Shown here one piece after another: positions 15,889 through 25,717 of a stretch of 64,000 nt of DNA (position 1 is its first letter; every line of letters starts with the position of its first letter). Both the position numbers and the translations under genes were made by a program. The notes beneath the pieces were generated by a model. It was not told the origin of the DNA, made no database searches, and worked only from the letters and a program-made list of their open reading frames with translations. The DNA lies in contig PBPM01000109.1 in NCBI GenBank assembly GCA_002724635.1, positions 1-64,000 on the forward strand, given 5' to 3'. Source of the DNA: Rhodospirillaceae bacterium (lineage in GTDB: Bacteria > Pseudomonadota > Alphaproteobacteria > UBA6615).

Positions 15889-17811
15889 TCAGGCATGGAT
15901 GCCGGTGGCTTCCGCCTCACGGCCGAGCGCACACAGGACCTTGGCGACGATGCTCGAAGCGGTCAGGCCTGCCTGTTCGTACTGGATCTCGGGCTTGTCG
16001 TGATTGATGAACACATCCGGCAGGGTCATGGGCCGGAACTTCAGGCCGCCGTCAAGCAGGCCCGCCTCGGCTAGGTCGGTCATCACTTGGGCAGCGAAGC
16101 CGCCGATCGCGCCCTCCTCCACCGTGACCAGCACCTTATGCTCGCGAGCCAGACGGTGCAGCAGCGCAGTGTCGAGCGGCTTGGCGAAGCGGGCGTCGGC
16201 CACGGTCGCGCTTAGCCCGAATGACGCCAAGTCTTCGGCGGCGCGCAGACATTCCTGCAGACGGCCGCCATAGGACAGCAGCGCCACGCTCGTTCCCTCG
16301 TGCAGTATGCGCCCAATGCCGATCTCCAGTGGCGTGCCGCGAGCGGGTACATTGACGCCAACACCCTCGCCGCGCGGATAGCGGAAGGCCGACGGCCGGT
16401 CATCGATCGCCGCGGCGGTGGCGACCATATTGACCAGTTCGGCCTCATCGGCCGCGGCCATCAGGACGAAGCCCGGCAGGCAACCGAGATAGGAAATGTC
16501 AAAGGAGCCGTGATGGGTCGCGCCGTCGGCGCCCACCAGCCCGGCCCGATCGATCGCGAAGCGCACCGGTAGTCCTTGGATGGCAACATCGTGCACCACC
16601 TGATCATAGCCGCGCTGCAGGAAGGTCGAGTAGATCGCAACGAAGGGCTTGAACCCTTCCGAGGCGAGGCCCGCAGCGAAGGTCACGCCATGCTGCTCGG
16701 CGATCGCGACGTCGAAACAGCGGTCCGGAAACGCCTTACCAAAAATGTCGAGGCCCGTGCCGGACGGCATCGCGGCGGTCACGGCGACGATTTTCTCGTC
16801 CGCCTCGGCCTCGCGCACCAGGCTGTCGGCAAAAACACGAGTGTAGCTGGGCGCGTTCGACTTCGCGTTTACCTGGGCGCCGGTCACCACGTCAAACTTC
16901 GAGACCGCGTGATACTTCTCGTCGCCACCCTTGTCGGATTCGAAGCCCTTGCCCTTCTGGGTCACCACATGGACCAATACAGGCGCGCCCTGCTTGCTGT
17001 CGCGAACATTCTTCAGGACCGGCAGCAGGTGGTCGATGTTGTGACCGTCGATCGGACCGATGTAGTAGAAGCCCATCTCCTCGAACAGAGTCCCGCCGGT
17101 AACAAAGCCGCGGGCATACTCCTCGGCCCGGCGTGCAGCCTCCTCGAAGCTCTTCGGGAACCGGTGCGCCATGTCTTTGGCGACACGGCGAAGCGATCGG
17201 TAGCTCTTCGACGAGATCAGGCGTGAGAGATAGGCGCTCATGGCGCCGACAGCTGGCGCGATCGACATGTCGTTGTCGTTCAGCACCACCAGCAGGCGTG
17301 AATCCATCGATCCGGCATTGTTCATTGCCTCGTAGGCCATGCCGGCACTGATCGAGCCGTCGCCAATCACGGCGACCACGTTATTATCGTTACCGGCTAG
17401 GTCCCGCGCTACCGCCATGCCAAGACCGGCGGAGATCGAGGTAGAACTATGCGCCGCGCCAAACGGGTCGTATTCGCTCTCGACCCGACGGGTGAACCCC
17501 GACAGGCCCCCGCCCTGGCGCAACGTCCTGATTCGGTCACGCCGGTCGGTCAGGATCTTGTGCGGATAGCATTGGTGGCTGACGTCCCAGATCAGCCGGT
17601 CGCGCGGCGCGTCGAATACGTGATGCAGCGCCACCGTCAGCTCGACCACGCCGAGCCCGGCGCCCAAATGGCCGCCGGTGATGGATACGGCATCGATCGT
17701 CTCTTGGCGCAAATCATCGGCCAGCTGCTTGAGCTGCTCGGGCGTGAAATCCGCCATATCCGCGGGAATCCGGACGGTATCGAGTATCGGGGTCTTGCTG
17801 TTATTGCTCAA
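15889..17811 (-). CDS. dxs: 1-deoxy-D-xylulose-5-phosphate synthase
   Basis: The TPP enzyme joins pyruvate and glyceraldehyde 3-phosphate in the first step of the MEP isoprenoid pathway. The 640-residue length is standard. It shows [21 protein letters not shown], the TPP motif [18 protein letters not shown], the transketolase middle domain ([27 protein letters not shown]) and the C-terminal domain ([11 protein letters not shown]). ispA lies 31 bases upstream on the same strand and xseB beyond that, the usual block that supplies isoprenoid precursors. Confidence 0.97.
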   Translation of the reverse strand: MSNNSKTPILDTVRIPADMADFTPEQLKQLADDLRQETIDAVSITGGHLGAGLGVVELTVALHHVFDAPRDRLIWDVSHQCYPHKILTDRRDRIRTLRQGGGLSGFTRRVESEYDPFGAAHSSTSISAGLGMAVARDLAGNDNNVVAVIGDGSISAGMAYEAMNNAGSMDSRLLVVLNDNDMSIAPAVGAMSAYLSRLISSKSYRSLRRVAKDMAHRFPKSFEEAARRAEEYARGFVTGGTLFEEMGFYYIGPIDGHNIDHLLPVLKNVRDSKQGAPVLVHVVTQKGKGFESDKGGDEKYHAVSKFDVVTGAQVNAKSNAPSYTRVFADSLVREAEADEKIVAVTAAMPSGTGLDIFGKAFPDRCFDVAIAEQHGVTFAAGLASEGFKPFVAIYSTFLQRGYDQVVHDVAIQGLPVRFAIDRAGLVGADGATHHGSFDISYLGCLPGFVLMAAADEAELVNMVATAAAIDDRPSAFRYPRGEGVGVNVPARGTPLEIGIGRILHEGTSVALLSYGGRLQECLRAAEDLASFGLSATVADARFAKPLDTALLHRLAREHKVLVTVEEGAIGGFAAQVMTDLAEAGLLDGGLKFRPMTLPDVFINHDKPEIQYEQAGLTASSIVAKVLCALGREAEATGIHA

Positions 17812-17842
17812 TGGACGGGTCCAATCGCGGACTTAAATACAA

Positions 17843-18760
17843 TCATACGCGCCGGTCTATCAACCGCTCGGCAGCGGCCCGCAATAACTCTGCCTTTTGT
17901 CCAAAGAAATCAAGGTTTCCGACCGCCTTCTGCACATGCTGCGCGGCAATCTCGCGGGCCCCTTGGAGGCCGTGGCGCGATACGAAAGTCGCCTTGCCCC
18001 GCGCCTGGTCCTTGCCCACCGTCTTGCCGGCCTCCGCCACGTCACCAACCTCGTCGAGGATGTCGTCGGTGATCTGGAACGCGAGGCCGAAGTCCTCACC
18101 GAACGCACGCAAATGCGCCCGCGCGGTCTCATCGGCACCGGCCGAAACGGCACCGGCCTCACACGACCAGGCGAACAGGGCCCCGGTCTTCATCGATTCG
18201 AGTTGCATGATCTCCGCATCGCCGACGTCTGGCCGCCGCTCGGCCTCGAGATCGAGCATCTGGCCGCCAGCCATTCCGGCCGGGCCGCCCGCGCGGGCGA
18301 GGCCGAGCACCAGTTCTGCGCGGATGGCGCCATCTGGATGCGTCGTAGGATCTGCCAGCACCTCAAAGGCGAGGGTCAGCAGCGCGTCCCCGGCGAGGAT
18401 CGCCGACGCCTCATCGAATTTTCTGTGAAGAGAAGGCCGGCCGCGTCGCAGATCGTCATCATCCATTGCCGGCAGATCGTCATGCACCAGTGAATAAGTG
18501 TGCATCATCTCCACTGCCGCAGCAACTCGGAGTGCGGTGGCGCGGTCGCCCCCGCAGATCTTGGCCGCAGAGACGACCAGGAAGGGCCGCAAACGTTTGC
18601 CACCGGCCAGCACCGCATACCGCATCGCATCCCAGAGGTTCGTTACCTCGTCGGGCGATTGCGCAGCCGCGCTATGTGATCCTCTGTCCAAAAGCCGTGC
18701 GATCGTTGCGTCGACGTCTGTCGCGACGGCCGCCAGCGCATCGGCGTAGTGATCGGACAC
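17843..18760 (-). CDS. ispA: Polyprenyl (farnesyl/geranyl) diphosphate synthase
   Basis: A class I trans-prenyltransferase of 305 residues with the first aspartate-rich motif in VHDDLPAMDDDDLRRG and the second in FQITDDILDEVGD, plus GGKRLRPFLV near the N-terminus. It makes C15 (or C10) diphosphate from IPP and DMAPP. The GTG at 18760 lies three bases after the xseB stop codon, so translation is coupled; dxs follows downstream. The chain length cannot be proved from motifs alone, but position and size favour IspA. Confidence 0.93.
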   Translation of the reverse strand: MSDHYADALAAVATDVDATIARLLDRGSHSAAAQSPDEVTNLWDAMRYAVLAGGKRLRPFLVVSAAKICGGDRATALRVAAAVEMMHTYSLVHDDLPAMDDDDLRRGRPSLHRKFDEASAILAGDALLTLAFEVLADPTTHPDGAIRAELVLGLARAGGPAGMAGGQMLDLEAERRPDVGDAEIMQLESMKTGALFAWSCEAGAVSAGADETARAHLRAFGEDFGLAFQITDDILDEVGDVAEAGKTVGKDQARGKATFVSRHGLQGAREIAAQHVQKAVGNLDFFGQKAELLRAAAERLIDRRV

Positions 18761-18763
18761 CGG

Positions 18764-19027
18764 TCAGTCCGAGGCAACAGGCTCGGCTTCCGGCGTGCCG
18801 TCGGCGCCGAGTGAAATCTTCTCGACACGGGCCTGCGCTTGCCGCAACTTAGATTCACAATGACGCTTCAAGGCGGCCCCGCGTTCATAGGCGGCAATCG
18901 CGTCGTCGAGCGCGCTATCACCTCCCTCGAGGTTCCGCACAATCTCCTCAAGCTGCACCAGTGCATCCTCGAAAGACATCTTCGCAATGTCGACCGGCTT
19001 CTCGGCCTTCGTGTCACTCTTAGCCAT
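18764..19027 (-). CDS. xseB: Exodeoxyribonuclease VII small subunit
   Basis: The 87-residue helical protein has the XseB core MSFEDALVQLEEIVRNLEGGDSALDDAIAAYERG and ends with an Ala/Glu-rich tail. It is the small subunit of exonuclease VII, which degrades single-stranded DNA. The ATG at 19027 is chosen because AGAGGA precedes it by six bases; ORF-track starts further up are unlikely. The stop is three bases before the ispA start. HDAC lies 42 bases upstream on the same strand. Confidence 0.93.
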   Translation of the reverse strand: MAKSDTKAEKPVDIAKMSFEDALVQLEEIVRNLEGGDSALDDAIAAYERGAALKRHCESKLRQAQARVEKISLGADGTPEAEPVASD

Positions 19028-19069
19028 ACGCATTCCTCTACCGGCCAGCGCACTCGCCGTCAAATAGGT

Positions 19070-19996
19070 TCAGTCCATTAGGGCACGGACATGTGCCGCG
19101 GCCGAGTCGCCGAGCGCCGCCAGATCGTAACCGCCCTCGAGCGTCGAGACGAGGCGCCCGCCGCAGGCCTTGTCGGCCAGCTTGCGGAGCTCGTTCGTCA
19201 CCCAGGCGAAATCCTCGGTCTCGAGCGACAGCTGGGCCAGAGGATCGCGGCGATGGCCATCAAAACCAGCGGAGATCATAACTAGATCGGGCGCGAAATC
19301 CCACATCGCCGGCAGAACCACCTCGCGAATGGCAGTGCGGAAATCCGCCGAACCGGCTCCCACGGAAAGCGGCGCGTTGACGATATTACCATGTGCGCCA
19401 CGCTCGCTCCGGTCACCAGTGCCTGGATAGAGCGGCCATTGGTGGGTCGAGGCGTACAACAGATCGGGCTCGTCCCAGAACATAGCTTGGGTCCCGTTAC
19501 CGTGATGCACATCGAAATCCATCACGACCACCCGCTCCGCCCCATGGGCGCGGCGCGCATGCTCGGCGCCGATGGCGACACTGTTGAACAAGCAGAATCC
19601 CATGGCCTGTGTCGGCTCCGCATGGTGACCCGGCGGCCGCATGGCACAGAAGGCGTTGTCGGCGACGCCCGTCATCACCGCATCGACCGCCTCGATCAGT
19701 GCGCCCGCGGCGCGCAGCGCCGCCTCGCCGGACTTAGGCGACATGATCGTATCCGCATCGACCCGGGCATAGCCGTTGTCCGGCACCAGGCCGAAAACAC
19801 GATCCACGTGCTCCGCCGAGTGCATCAGCATCAACTGCTCGCGGGTGGCCTCCGACGGTTTATGGCGTTCGAGCGCATCGAATGCGCCGTCTGCAAGGAC
19901 ACCGGCGATGTTGAGCAGACGCGCGGGCGATTCTGGATGCCCCGAGGCGGGCTCGTGCTCAATGCACAACGGATGGAAGTAGAAACGGGTCGTCAT
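19070..19996 (-). CDS. Histone deacetylase superfamily amidohydrolase
   Basis: The 308-residue zinc hydrolase has the HDAC/acetylpolyamine amidohydrolase motifs: MRPPGHHAEPTQAMGFC with the His pair, MDFDVHHGNGTQ with zinc Asp and His, SAGFDGHRRDPLA with the second zinc Asp, and EGGYDL with the catalytic Tyr. In bacteria such enzymes deacetylate acetoin-linked proteins, polyamines or acetylated small molecules. The ATG at 19996 has GGAG seven bases upstream; the ORF-track TTG start at 20176 adds 60 unrelated residues. It heads the xseB-ispA-dxs block, a common alphaproteobacterial order. Confidence 0.92.
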   Translation of the reverse strand: MTTRFYFHPLCIEHEPASGHPESPARLLNIAGVLADGAFDALERHKPSEATREQLMLMHSAEHVDRVFGLVPDNGYARVDADTIMSPKSGEAALRAAGALIEAVDAVMTGVADNAFCAMRPPGHHAEPTQAMGFCLFNSVAIGAEHARRAHGAERVVVMDFDVHHGNGTQAMFWDEPDLLYASTHQWPLYPGTGDRSERGAHGNIVNAPLSVGAGSADFRTAIREVVLPAMWDFAPDLVMISAGFDGHRRDPLAQLSLETEDFAWVTNELRKLADKACGGRLVSTLEGGYDLAALGDSAAAHVRALMD

Positions 19997-20219
19997 TTGC
20001 CAGCTCCAGCCTGACGCGAAGCCGTGCATTCTAGCGTCCTCGCCACCGTTGCGACAGGGACACGATCCGAAGCCTAGAATGGAACGTCGAAAATATGACG
20101 CCCCACATAGCAATATCGGTGTTATCCAATTGACATATATTCCCGTTTCGGCGTGTTCTCCCATCCGAAAATACAACCGGCAGAGGCCGAGTCGACGGTG
20201 ACCTCGGAGTGACTACGTG

Positions 20220-21602
20220 ATGTACGATCGAACTGTTCAGCGCGCCCGTCTGATCGGCCCGGGGGTGCTTGTCGCCGCCGTTTTTGCAGCCGGGACGGCA
20301 TTCGCGCAAACCCCGGAACTTTCGGGTCCCGCCAAGCCATTCGACACCAATGGCAACGGCGTGATCGAACGCAACGAGGCCCAAGGCCCGGCGGCGGTGA
20401 ATTTCGATACGATTGACCTGAACAATAGCGGTAGCCTCGACGGTGATGAGTTGCGGCATTTCTTCGCCGGTGGCCCGCGGCCTGCATCCGCGCCCGCTGC
20501 GAGCAACGCAGATATCAGGCTGCCGGACGGCAAAACAGCCAGCGGTCCACCCCGGGCGCGGGTCGAACTCGATGCCGTGATCGAGGAGCAAATCGGACAA
20601 ACGACGCCTGTCGTCGGGCGCATCGTCGCGCGACAGACCGGACCAGTGGCCGCACGCGTCAACGGCGCCGTCCTGAAGATGCAAGTTGATGTCGGCGACC
20701 GGGTCGACACCGGCGACGTACTGGTGATCATCGACCAAGAACGCATGCAGCTCGAACGCGACCGCTACGCGGCAATAGTCACCCAGCAGCGCGCAAACCT
20801 TGCAGCCGAGCGCGCAGGCCTAAAGCAGACTCAAAACGAGCTGAAGCGCCTAGAAGGCATCCGGAATTCCGTTGCCTTCTCCCAAGCCCGCTACGAAGAT
20901 GCGGTCCAAGCTGTCGCATCCCAGACGGGCAATGTGGCCCAGACCCGCGCCCAGCTCGCCCAGGCCCGAGCGCAGCTGAAGCGGGCTGACCGCGACCTAG
21001 CGGACACCAGCGTGGTAGCCCCCTATCCCGGTATCGTCAGCGAAACCCAAACCGAGATCGGCGCCTACCTGTCAGTCGGAAATCCGGTCGCCACTATCAT
21101 CAACGACAGGGACCTCGAGGTCGAAGCCGACGTACCCACATCGCGGATTGCCAGTCTCAACAACGGCGATGTCGTGAATATCCGCATCGCGGACGGTCAG
21201 GTTGTACCGGCGACGTTGCGCGCGGTGGTCCCGACCGAGAACCCGCGTACCCGCACCCGACCGGTGCGCTTCACTCCTGAATTCGACGGCATCGTGCTTC
21301 CGCTCGCTAACAATCAGAGCGTGACAGTGTTGCTGCCGGTCGGCGGCTCACGTAATGCGGTGACGGTCTCAAAGGACGCGATTACCCAAAGAAATGGCCA
21401 GAATATGGTCTTTGTCTCGAACAATGGTCGCGCCCAGCCCCGAGCGGTCACGACGGGTGAGGCGACCGGTAGCCGGCTCGTAGTTCTCTCGGGCCTAAGG
21501 GCCGGTGACCTCGTGGTGGTACGCGGCAACGAGCGACTGCGGCCCGGACAGCGGCTTGTCGACGTCGATGCCTCTCCGACGAACGACCGCGGCGGAGGTT
21601 AA
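20220..21602 (+). CDS. RND periplasmic adaptor (membrane fusion) protein with N-terminal EF-hand pair
   Basis: The 460-residue protein has a signal peptide (cleavage near AFA-QT, residue 29), then two canonical EF-hand loops: DTNGNGVIERNE at 42-53 and DLNNSGSLDGDE at 66-77, both with the 1-3-5-(7)-9-12 ligands. After a Pro/Ala linker comes an HlyD-type adaptor: lipoyl half (VAARVNGAVLKMQVDVGDRV), coiled-coil hairpin (about residues 180-260), second lipoyl half (VVAPYPGIVSETQTEIG) and beta-barrel. The ATG at 20220 is preferred to the GTG one codon before. The RND pump follows after 5 bases. Calcium-sensing control of the pump is an inference. Confidence 0.9.
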   Translation: MYDRTVQRARLIGPGVLVAAVFAAGTAFAQTPELSGPAKPFDTNGNGVIERNEAQGPAAVNFDTIDLNNSGSLDGDELRHFFAGGPRPASAPAASNADIRLPDGKTASGPPRARVELDAVIEEQIGQTTPVVGRIVARQTGPVAARVNGAVLKMQVDVGDRVDTGDVLVIIDQERMQLERDRYAAIVTQQRANLAAERAGLKQTQNELKRLEGIRNSVAFSQARYEDAVQAVASQTGNVAQTRAQLAQARAQLKRADRDLADTSVVAPYPGIVSETQTEIGAYLSVGNPVATIINDRDLEVEADVPTSRIASLNNGDVVNIRIADGQVVPATLRAVVPTENPRTRTRPVRFTPEFDGIVLPLANNQSVTVLLPVGGSRNAVTVSKDAITQRNGQNMVFVSNNGRAQPRAVTTGEATGSRLVVLSGLRAGDLVVVRGNERLRPGQRLVDVDASPTNDRGGG

Positions 21603-21607
21603 ATCGC

Positions 21608-24600
21608 ATGAACCTGATCACGGCGTCGATTCACCGGCCGATCGCTGTCATCGCGGTCGTAATCATGGTGGTCATGTTTGGCTGGGTCGCGCTGCAACGC
21701 ATCCCGATCCAGCTGGCTCCCGATGTGCGTCAGCCCGTCATCATCGTGAATACTTTCTGGCCCGGCGCCTCGCCGCTCGAGGTCGAGCGCGAGATCGTAA
21801 ACCGCCAGGAAGAGGTCCTCAAGGGGACCGAGGGTGTTCGGAAGATTGAGTCGCGCGCGCGTACCGGACGCTCAGATATAACGCTCGAGTTTGAACCAAG
21901 TCAGAATATGAATCGGGCGCTGCTGCTAGTGGCCAATCGCCTCGACAGGGTGACCGGCTACCCCGAAGAGGCCGACGAGCCGACCCTGCGCACCTCAGGT
22001 ACCGATGACAACCCTATCGCCTGGTTCGTTCTGCGGCGCCAAGCAGGCAATAACCGCGACCTGCTGACCTATGGCGATTTCCTCGAGGATATCGTTCAGG
22101 AGCGCATCGAGCGCATTCCCGGGATCTCGGGCGTCAACATATTTGGCGAGACAGAGCGCGAGATGCGGATCATCATAGATCCCGAGCGACTGGCAAAGTT
22201 TCGCCTCACCGTGAGCGACATCGTCGAGCGTTTACGCGCCGAGAACGCCTCGATCTCAGGTGGCGTTGTGGAGGAAGGCAAGCGCGCCTACGTGGTGCGC
22301 ACCGAGGGCGACCTCACGACCCCGGATCAGGTCCTCGACGTGGTTTTGCGCTCGGATGCCGAGCGCGAAGATGGCCGCATCGGTCGAATCACGCTGCGTA
22401 ACATAGCGCAGGTCAAGCTGGGCTACAAAGAAGCACAGGCCCTGCCACACCGTTTCGACGAGCGCGCCATGGCGTTCAACATGACCCGCGAACAGGGCGC
22501 TAACGTGCTAACCGTCATGGACGAAGTGCATCGCGTGGTCAGCGGGCTGGCAGACGGCCCGCTCAACCGGGTCGGCCTCATCGTCGAGAACGTGTTTGAC
22601 GAAACACTGTACGTGAACTCGGCGATCTCCCTCGTTCAGCAAAACATCTTAGTCGGCGGCATCCTGGCTGCGCTTATCCTAATGCTGTTCCTGCGCTCCT
22701 GGCGCCCGACCCTAGTGGTGACACTTGCCATTCCGGTCTCGGTGATCGGCTCGTTTGTCGCGATGGCGGCGCTCGGCCGTTCCCTGAATGTTATCAGCCT
22801 CGCTGGGATCGCCTTCGCAGTCGGCATGGTCGTCGATGCGGCGATCGTCGTGCTAGAGAACATCTTCAGGCTGCGACAAGAAGGGCATTCGCGCGCAGAG
22901 GCGGCGCGCCTCGGCACCTCCCAAGTTTGGCCTGCCGTGCTGGTCTCCTCGCTGACCACCGTGATGGTGTTCATCCCGATACTAGTGATGGAACTAGAGG
23001 CGGGACAGCTGTTCCGAGATATTGCCGTTGCCATTTCCGTCGCCGTGATGCTGTCGCTGCTGGTCTCGGTGACGGTGATCCCCGCGCTTGCAAACCGGCT
23101 GCTCGTCACCAGCCAAGCCGAGGGCGCAACCCGGGTGCGCATTCCGGTGGTCGATGACTTTGCACAGCACTTCGTGAGCTTCTGGCAGAATTTCGCCCGC
23201 ATGGTGGTCAGCTCCAAGCTGCGCGCAATCATTGTAGTTGGTGCGATTACGCTCGCCTCGGGTGTTTTCACTATGGCCTTCGCGCCGAAGCTCGACTACC
23301 TGCCCACCGGCAACCGCAATTTTGTGTTCGGCTTCGTGAATGTGCCGCCGGGATACAATCTCGACACGGTTAACGAGATCACCGAGAAGATTGCAAACCG
23401 TACCCGCAGCCTCTGGGCATCAGAAACCGGCCCGGAATCCGAACCAGGAGAACCGCCCAAGTTCCAACGCTTCATCCGGGTCCCCTTTGCCGGCAGCGCG
23501 TTCATCGGCGGTACGTCGGTCGACCCGAGCCGCGCCGCAGAGCTGATTCCCGTACTGCAGAATGCGGGCGGGCAGGACCCGGGGGTCCTGACATTTCCGA
23601 GTCAGCCCTCGTTGTTCGGCCGTTCTCTGGGCAGTGGGCGCAACATCGACGTCGATATCCGCGGCACGGAACTTGACCAGATTTATCAGGTCGCGTTCGA
23701 TGTTTTCATCAGACTCGCACACCTCTTCCCGCGCAGCGCGGGAAATCAGGTTCGGCCCATTCCAAGCTTGACCCTGTCGGCCCCTGAAGTCCGGGTCGAG
23801 CCCAATCGCCTTGCGCTCGCTGACAACGGCTTGTCCGCCCATGCGCTCGGTCAGGCTGTCGACGCGTTTAACGACGGGCTGAGGGTCGACGAGGTCACCG
23901 TCGACGGTAAACGAATCGACCTGACCCTGACCGGGCCGCGCAACGTGATCGACCAGACGCAGGGCATTGGTTCACTGCCGGTCGTGACCCGGGATGGGCG
24001 GATCGTTCCGGTCGAGGGGCTTGCTAAAGTGACAATTACGTCCGGGCCAACCGAGGTGCGCCGCGCTGACCGGACCCGCACGGTTCGGCTTCAGGTGCGC
24101 CCGAACGTGGAAATGCCCCTGCAGGAAGCCTTCGAACGGATCCAAGAAGAGGTGGTCCAGCCTATGGAAGCGGTGGGCCTACCCAATGGTGTTAGTATCC
24201 GCCTGACCGGTACCGCGGACAAGCTAATAAAGACTTGGAACGAGCTGGTGATCGACCTGCTTCTCGCGATAGTAATCGTCTACCTTGTGATGGTGGTTCT
24301 GTTCGAGAGCTTCGTTTATCCGATGATCATTATGCTGACCGTCCCTGTGGCGGCCGCGGGCGGTATTGCGGGACTTGCGATCCTTAATATCGGGGTGCAG
24401 CAGCCCCTCGACATGCTGACGATGCTCGGCTTCGTGATCCTTACCGGAATCGTGGTGAACAATGCGATCCTGCTTGTCCACCAGACGCTCTATCACATCC
24501 GCGAAGATGAGATGAGCGCCGACGACGCGATCATGCGAGCGACCGAGAACCGAATCCGACCCATCTTCATGTCGACCCTCACGTCAGTCTTCGGGATGCT

Positions 24601-24781
24601 ACCTCTGGTGGTTTTCCCAGGGGCCGGCTCGGAGCTCTATCGCGGGCTGGGGTCCGTGGTCCTAGGAGGCCTGTCTCTCTCGGCCGTGCTGACCCTCGCC
24701 ATCGTCCCGCCGATGATGTCAATCACCGTCGGCTGGCGCGAGCGAGCAAGCGCAGAGTCACCAGCTTCCCTCAGTGGCTGA
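21608..24781 (+). CDS. RND-family efflux transporter (AcrB/MexB-like inner-membrane pump)
   Basis: The 1057-residue protein has the twelve-helix RND layout with two large periplasmic loops. TM1 follows MNLITASIHRPIAVIAVVIMVVMFG; TM4 has GMVVDAAIVVLENIFR, so one of the two AcrB aspartates is Ala; TM10 has GIVVNNAILLVHQ where AcrB has Lys. This suits the VNNAIL subgroup of proton-driven pumps. The adaptor gene ends 5 bases before the start. No outer-membrane factor gene is in the window, so a shared TolC-like protein is likely. The substrates are unknown. Confidence 0.93.
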   Translation: MNLITASIHRPIAVIAVVIMVVMFGWVALQRIPIQLAPDVRQPVIIVNTFWPGASPLEVEREIVNRQEEVLKGTEGVRKIESRARTGRSDITLEFEPSQNMNRALLLVANRLDRVTGYPEEADEPTLRTSGTDDNPIAWFVLRRQAGNNRDLLTYGDFLEDIVQERIERIPGISGVNIFGETEREMRIIIDPERLAKFRLTVSDIVERLRAENASISGGVVEEGKRAYVVRTEGDLTTPDQVLDVVLRSDAEREDGRIGRITLRNIAQVKLGYKEAQALPHRFDERAMAFNMTREQGANVLTVMDEVHRVVSGLADGPLNRVGLIVENVFDETLYVNSAISLVQQNILVGGILAALILMLFLRSWRPTLVVTLAIPVSVIGSFVAMAALGRSLNVISLAGIAFAVGMVVDAAIVVLENIFRLRQEGHSRAEAARLGTSQVWPAVLVSSLTTVMVFIPILVMELEAGQLFRDIAVAISVAVMLSLLVSVTVIPALANRLLVTSQAEGATRVRIPVVDDFAQHFVSFWQNFARMVVSSKLRAIIVVGAITLASGVFTMAFAPKLDYLPTGNRNFVFGFVNVPPGYNLDTVNEITEKIANRTRSLWASETGPESEPGEPPKFQRFIRVPFAGSAFIGGTSVDPSRAAELIPVLQNAGGQDPGVLTFPSQPSLFGRSLGSGRNIDVDIRGTELDQIYQVAFDVFIRLAHLFPRSAGNQVRPIPSLTLSAPEVRVEPNRLALADNGLSAHALGQAVDAFNDGLRVDEVTVDGKRIDLTLTGPRNVIDQTQGIGSLPVVTRDGRIVPVEGLAKVTITSGPTEVRRADRTRTVRLQVRPNVEMPLQEAFERIQEEVVQPMEAVGLPNGVSIRLTGTADKLIKTWNELVIDLLLAIVIVYLVMVVLFESFVYPMIIMLTVPVAAAGGIAGLAILNIGVQQPLDMLTMLGFVILTGIVVNNAILLVHQTLYHIREDEMSADDAIMRATENRIRPIFMSTLTSVFGMLPLVVFPGAGSELYRGLGSVVLGGLSLSAVLTLAIVPPMMSITVGWRERASAESPASLSG

Positions 24782-24880
24782 CCCGGCGAAGTAGCGTGCC
24801 TTCGCTCGCCTTTGCTGCCAAGCGGATCATTCCCGTCAACTCTACCGAGCCCCGAAAGCTAGATCACAGCAGATATCGTG

Positions 24881-25642
24881 CTACTCGGCCTTCAGTGCGC
24901 TCAACACATTCGGGGCCGCGCCGGTCAGCATTCGCACATCGGAAGTCGGTGTGACTAGGTCGAAACCGTCGGATATCATCTGCGCCGAATAGTCGGTTCG
25001 GGTGGCGTGGATACCAGCGCGGATGCCCGCCGCATGGGCCGTCTCACGAATTTGCGCGATCAGATCCGCCACAGGACCGTCGAAATTATCATGCTTGGGC
25101 GGATACCCGTGAGAAAAAGCCAGGTCGGTTGGCCCGATATAGATGGCGTTCAGGCCCGGTGTCCTTGCGATTTCTGCCAGATTCGCGACTCCCTCGCGGG
25201 TCTCTATCATGGCAAAGGTCAGGATTTCCTCATTCGCGTGATCGAGATAGTCCGCGCCACCATAGATCACACCGCGGTATGCGCCGTTAGAGCGGTAGCC
25301 GTCGGGCGGATAGCGGCAGGCTCCGACGAAACGCTCGGCATCCTCGGGCGTGTTGATCATCGGGCAAATGATCCCATAGGCCCCGGCGTCGAGCACCCGC
25401 ATGATCGCAGAGGGCTCGTTCCAGGGAACCCGAACTATCGGCACCGCGTTCCCCGCCGCCATGGCCTGCATCATCCGGATCGCTTCAGGCACGTCGACGG
25501 GGCCGTGCTGCAAATCAATGGTCAGCCCGTCCCATCCCTGGTGCGACATGATCTCCGCCACATAGGGGCTCGGCACGGACAACCATCCATTCACCGCTGC
25601 CCGACCGGTCGCCCAGATTTCACGAATTTGATTCTTGCGCAT
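24881..25642 (-). CDS. HpcH/HpaI-family aldolase
   Basis: The 253-residue class II pyruvate-type aldolase has GWDGLTIDLQHGPVDVPEA with the catalytic His region, VRVPWNEPSAIMRVLDAGAYGIICPMINTPEDAERFV with the conserved Arg, ALMIETREGVANL-type metal Glu (AMIETREGVANL) and YIGPTDLAFSHG with the second metal ligand. Such enzymes cleave 4-hydroxy-2-oxo-acids to pyruvate and an aldehyde. The ATG at 25642 matches the family start. It is convergent with the RND operon. The decayed transporter upstream on the same strand may once have supplied its substrate. Confidence 0.88.
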   Translation of the reverse strand: MRKNQIREIWATGRAAVNGWLSVPSPYVAEIMSHQGWDGLTIDLQHGPVDVPEAIRMMQAMAAGNAVPIVRVPWNEPSAIMRVLDAGAYGIICPMINTPEDAERFVGACRYPPDGYRSNGAYRGVIYGGADYLDHANEEILTFAMIETREGVANLAEIARTPGLNAIYIGPTDLAFSHGYPPKHDNFDGPVADLIAQIRETAHAAGIRAGIHATRTDYSAQMISDGFDLVTPTSDVRMLTGAAPNVLSALKAE

Positions 25643-25717
25643 CGTTCGCTCGCACCATCCTATTTCGTTCCCACCAGTCTGACATGCTGCGTGAAGCCGC
25701 ACCACAGACACCTTCGG

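Noticed and set aside
20127-20155. TTGACA upstream of the EF-hand adaptor gene
   Set aside because: A good -35 box, but no acceptable -10 at 16-18 bases, so I do not call a promoter.
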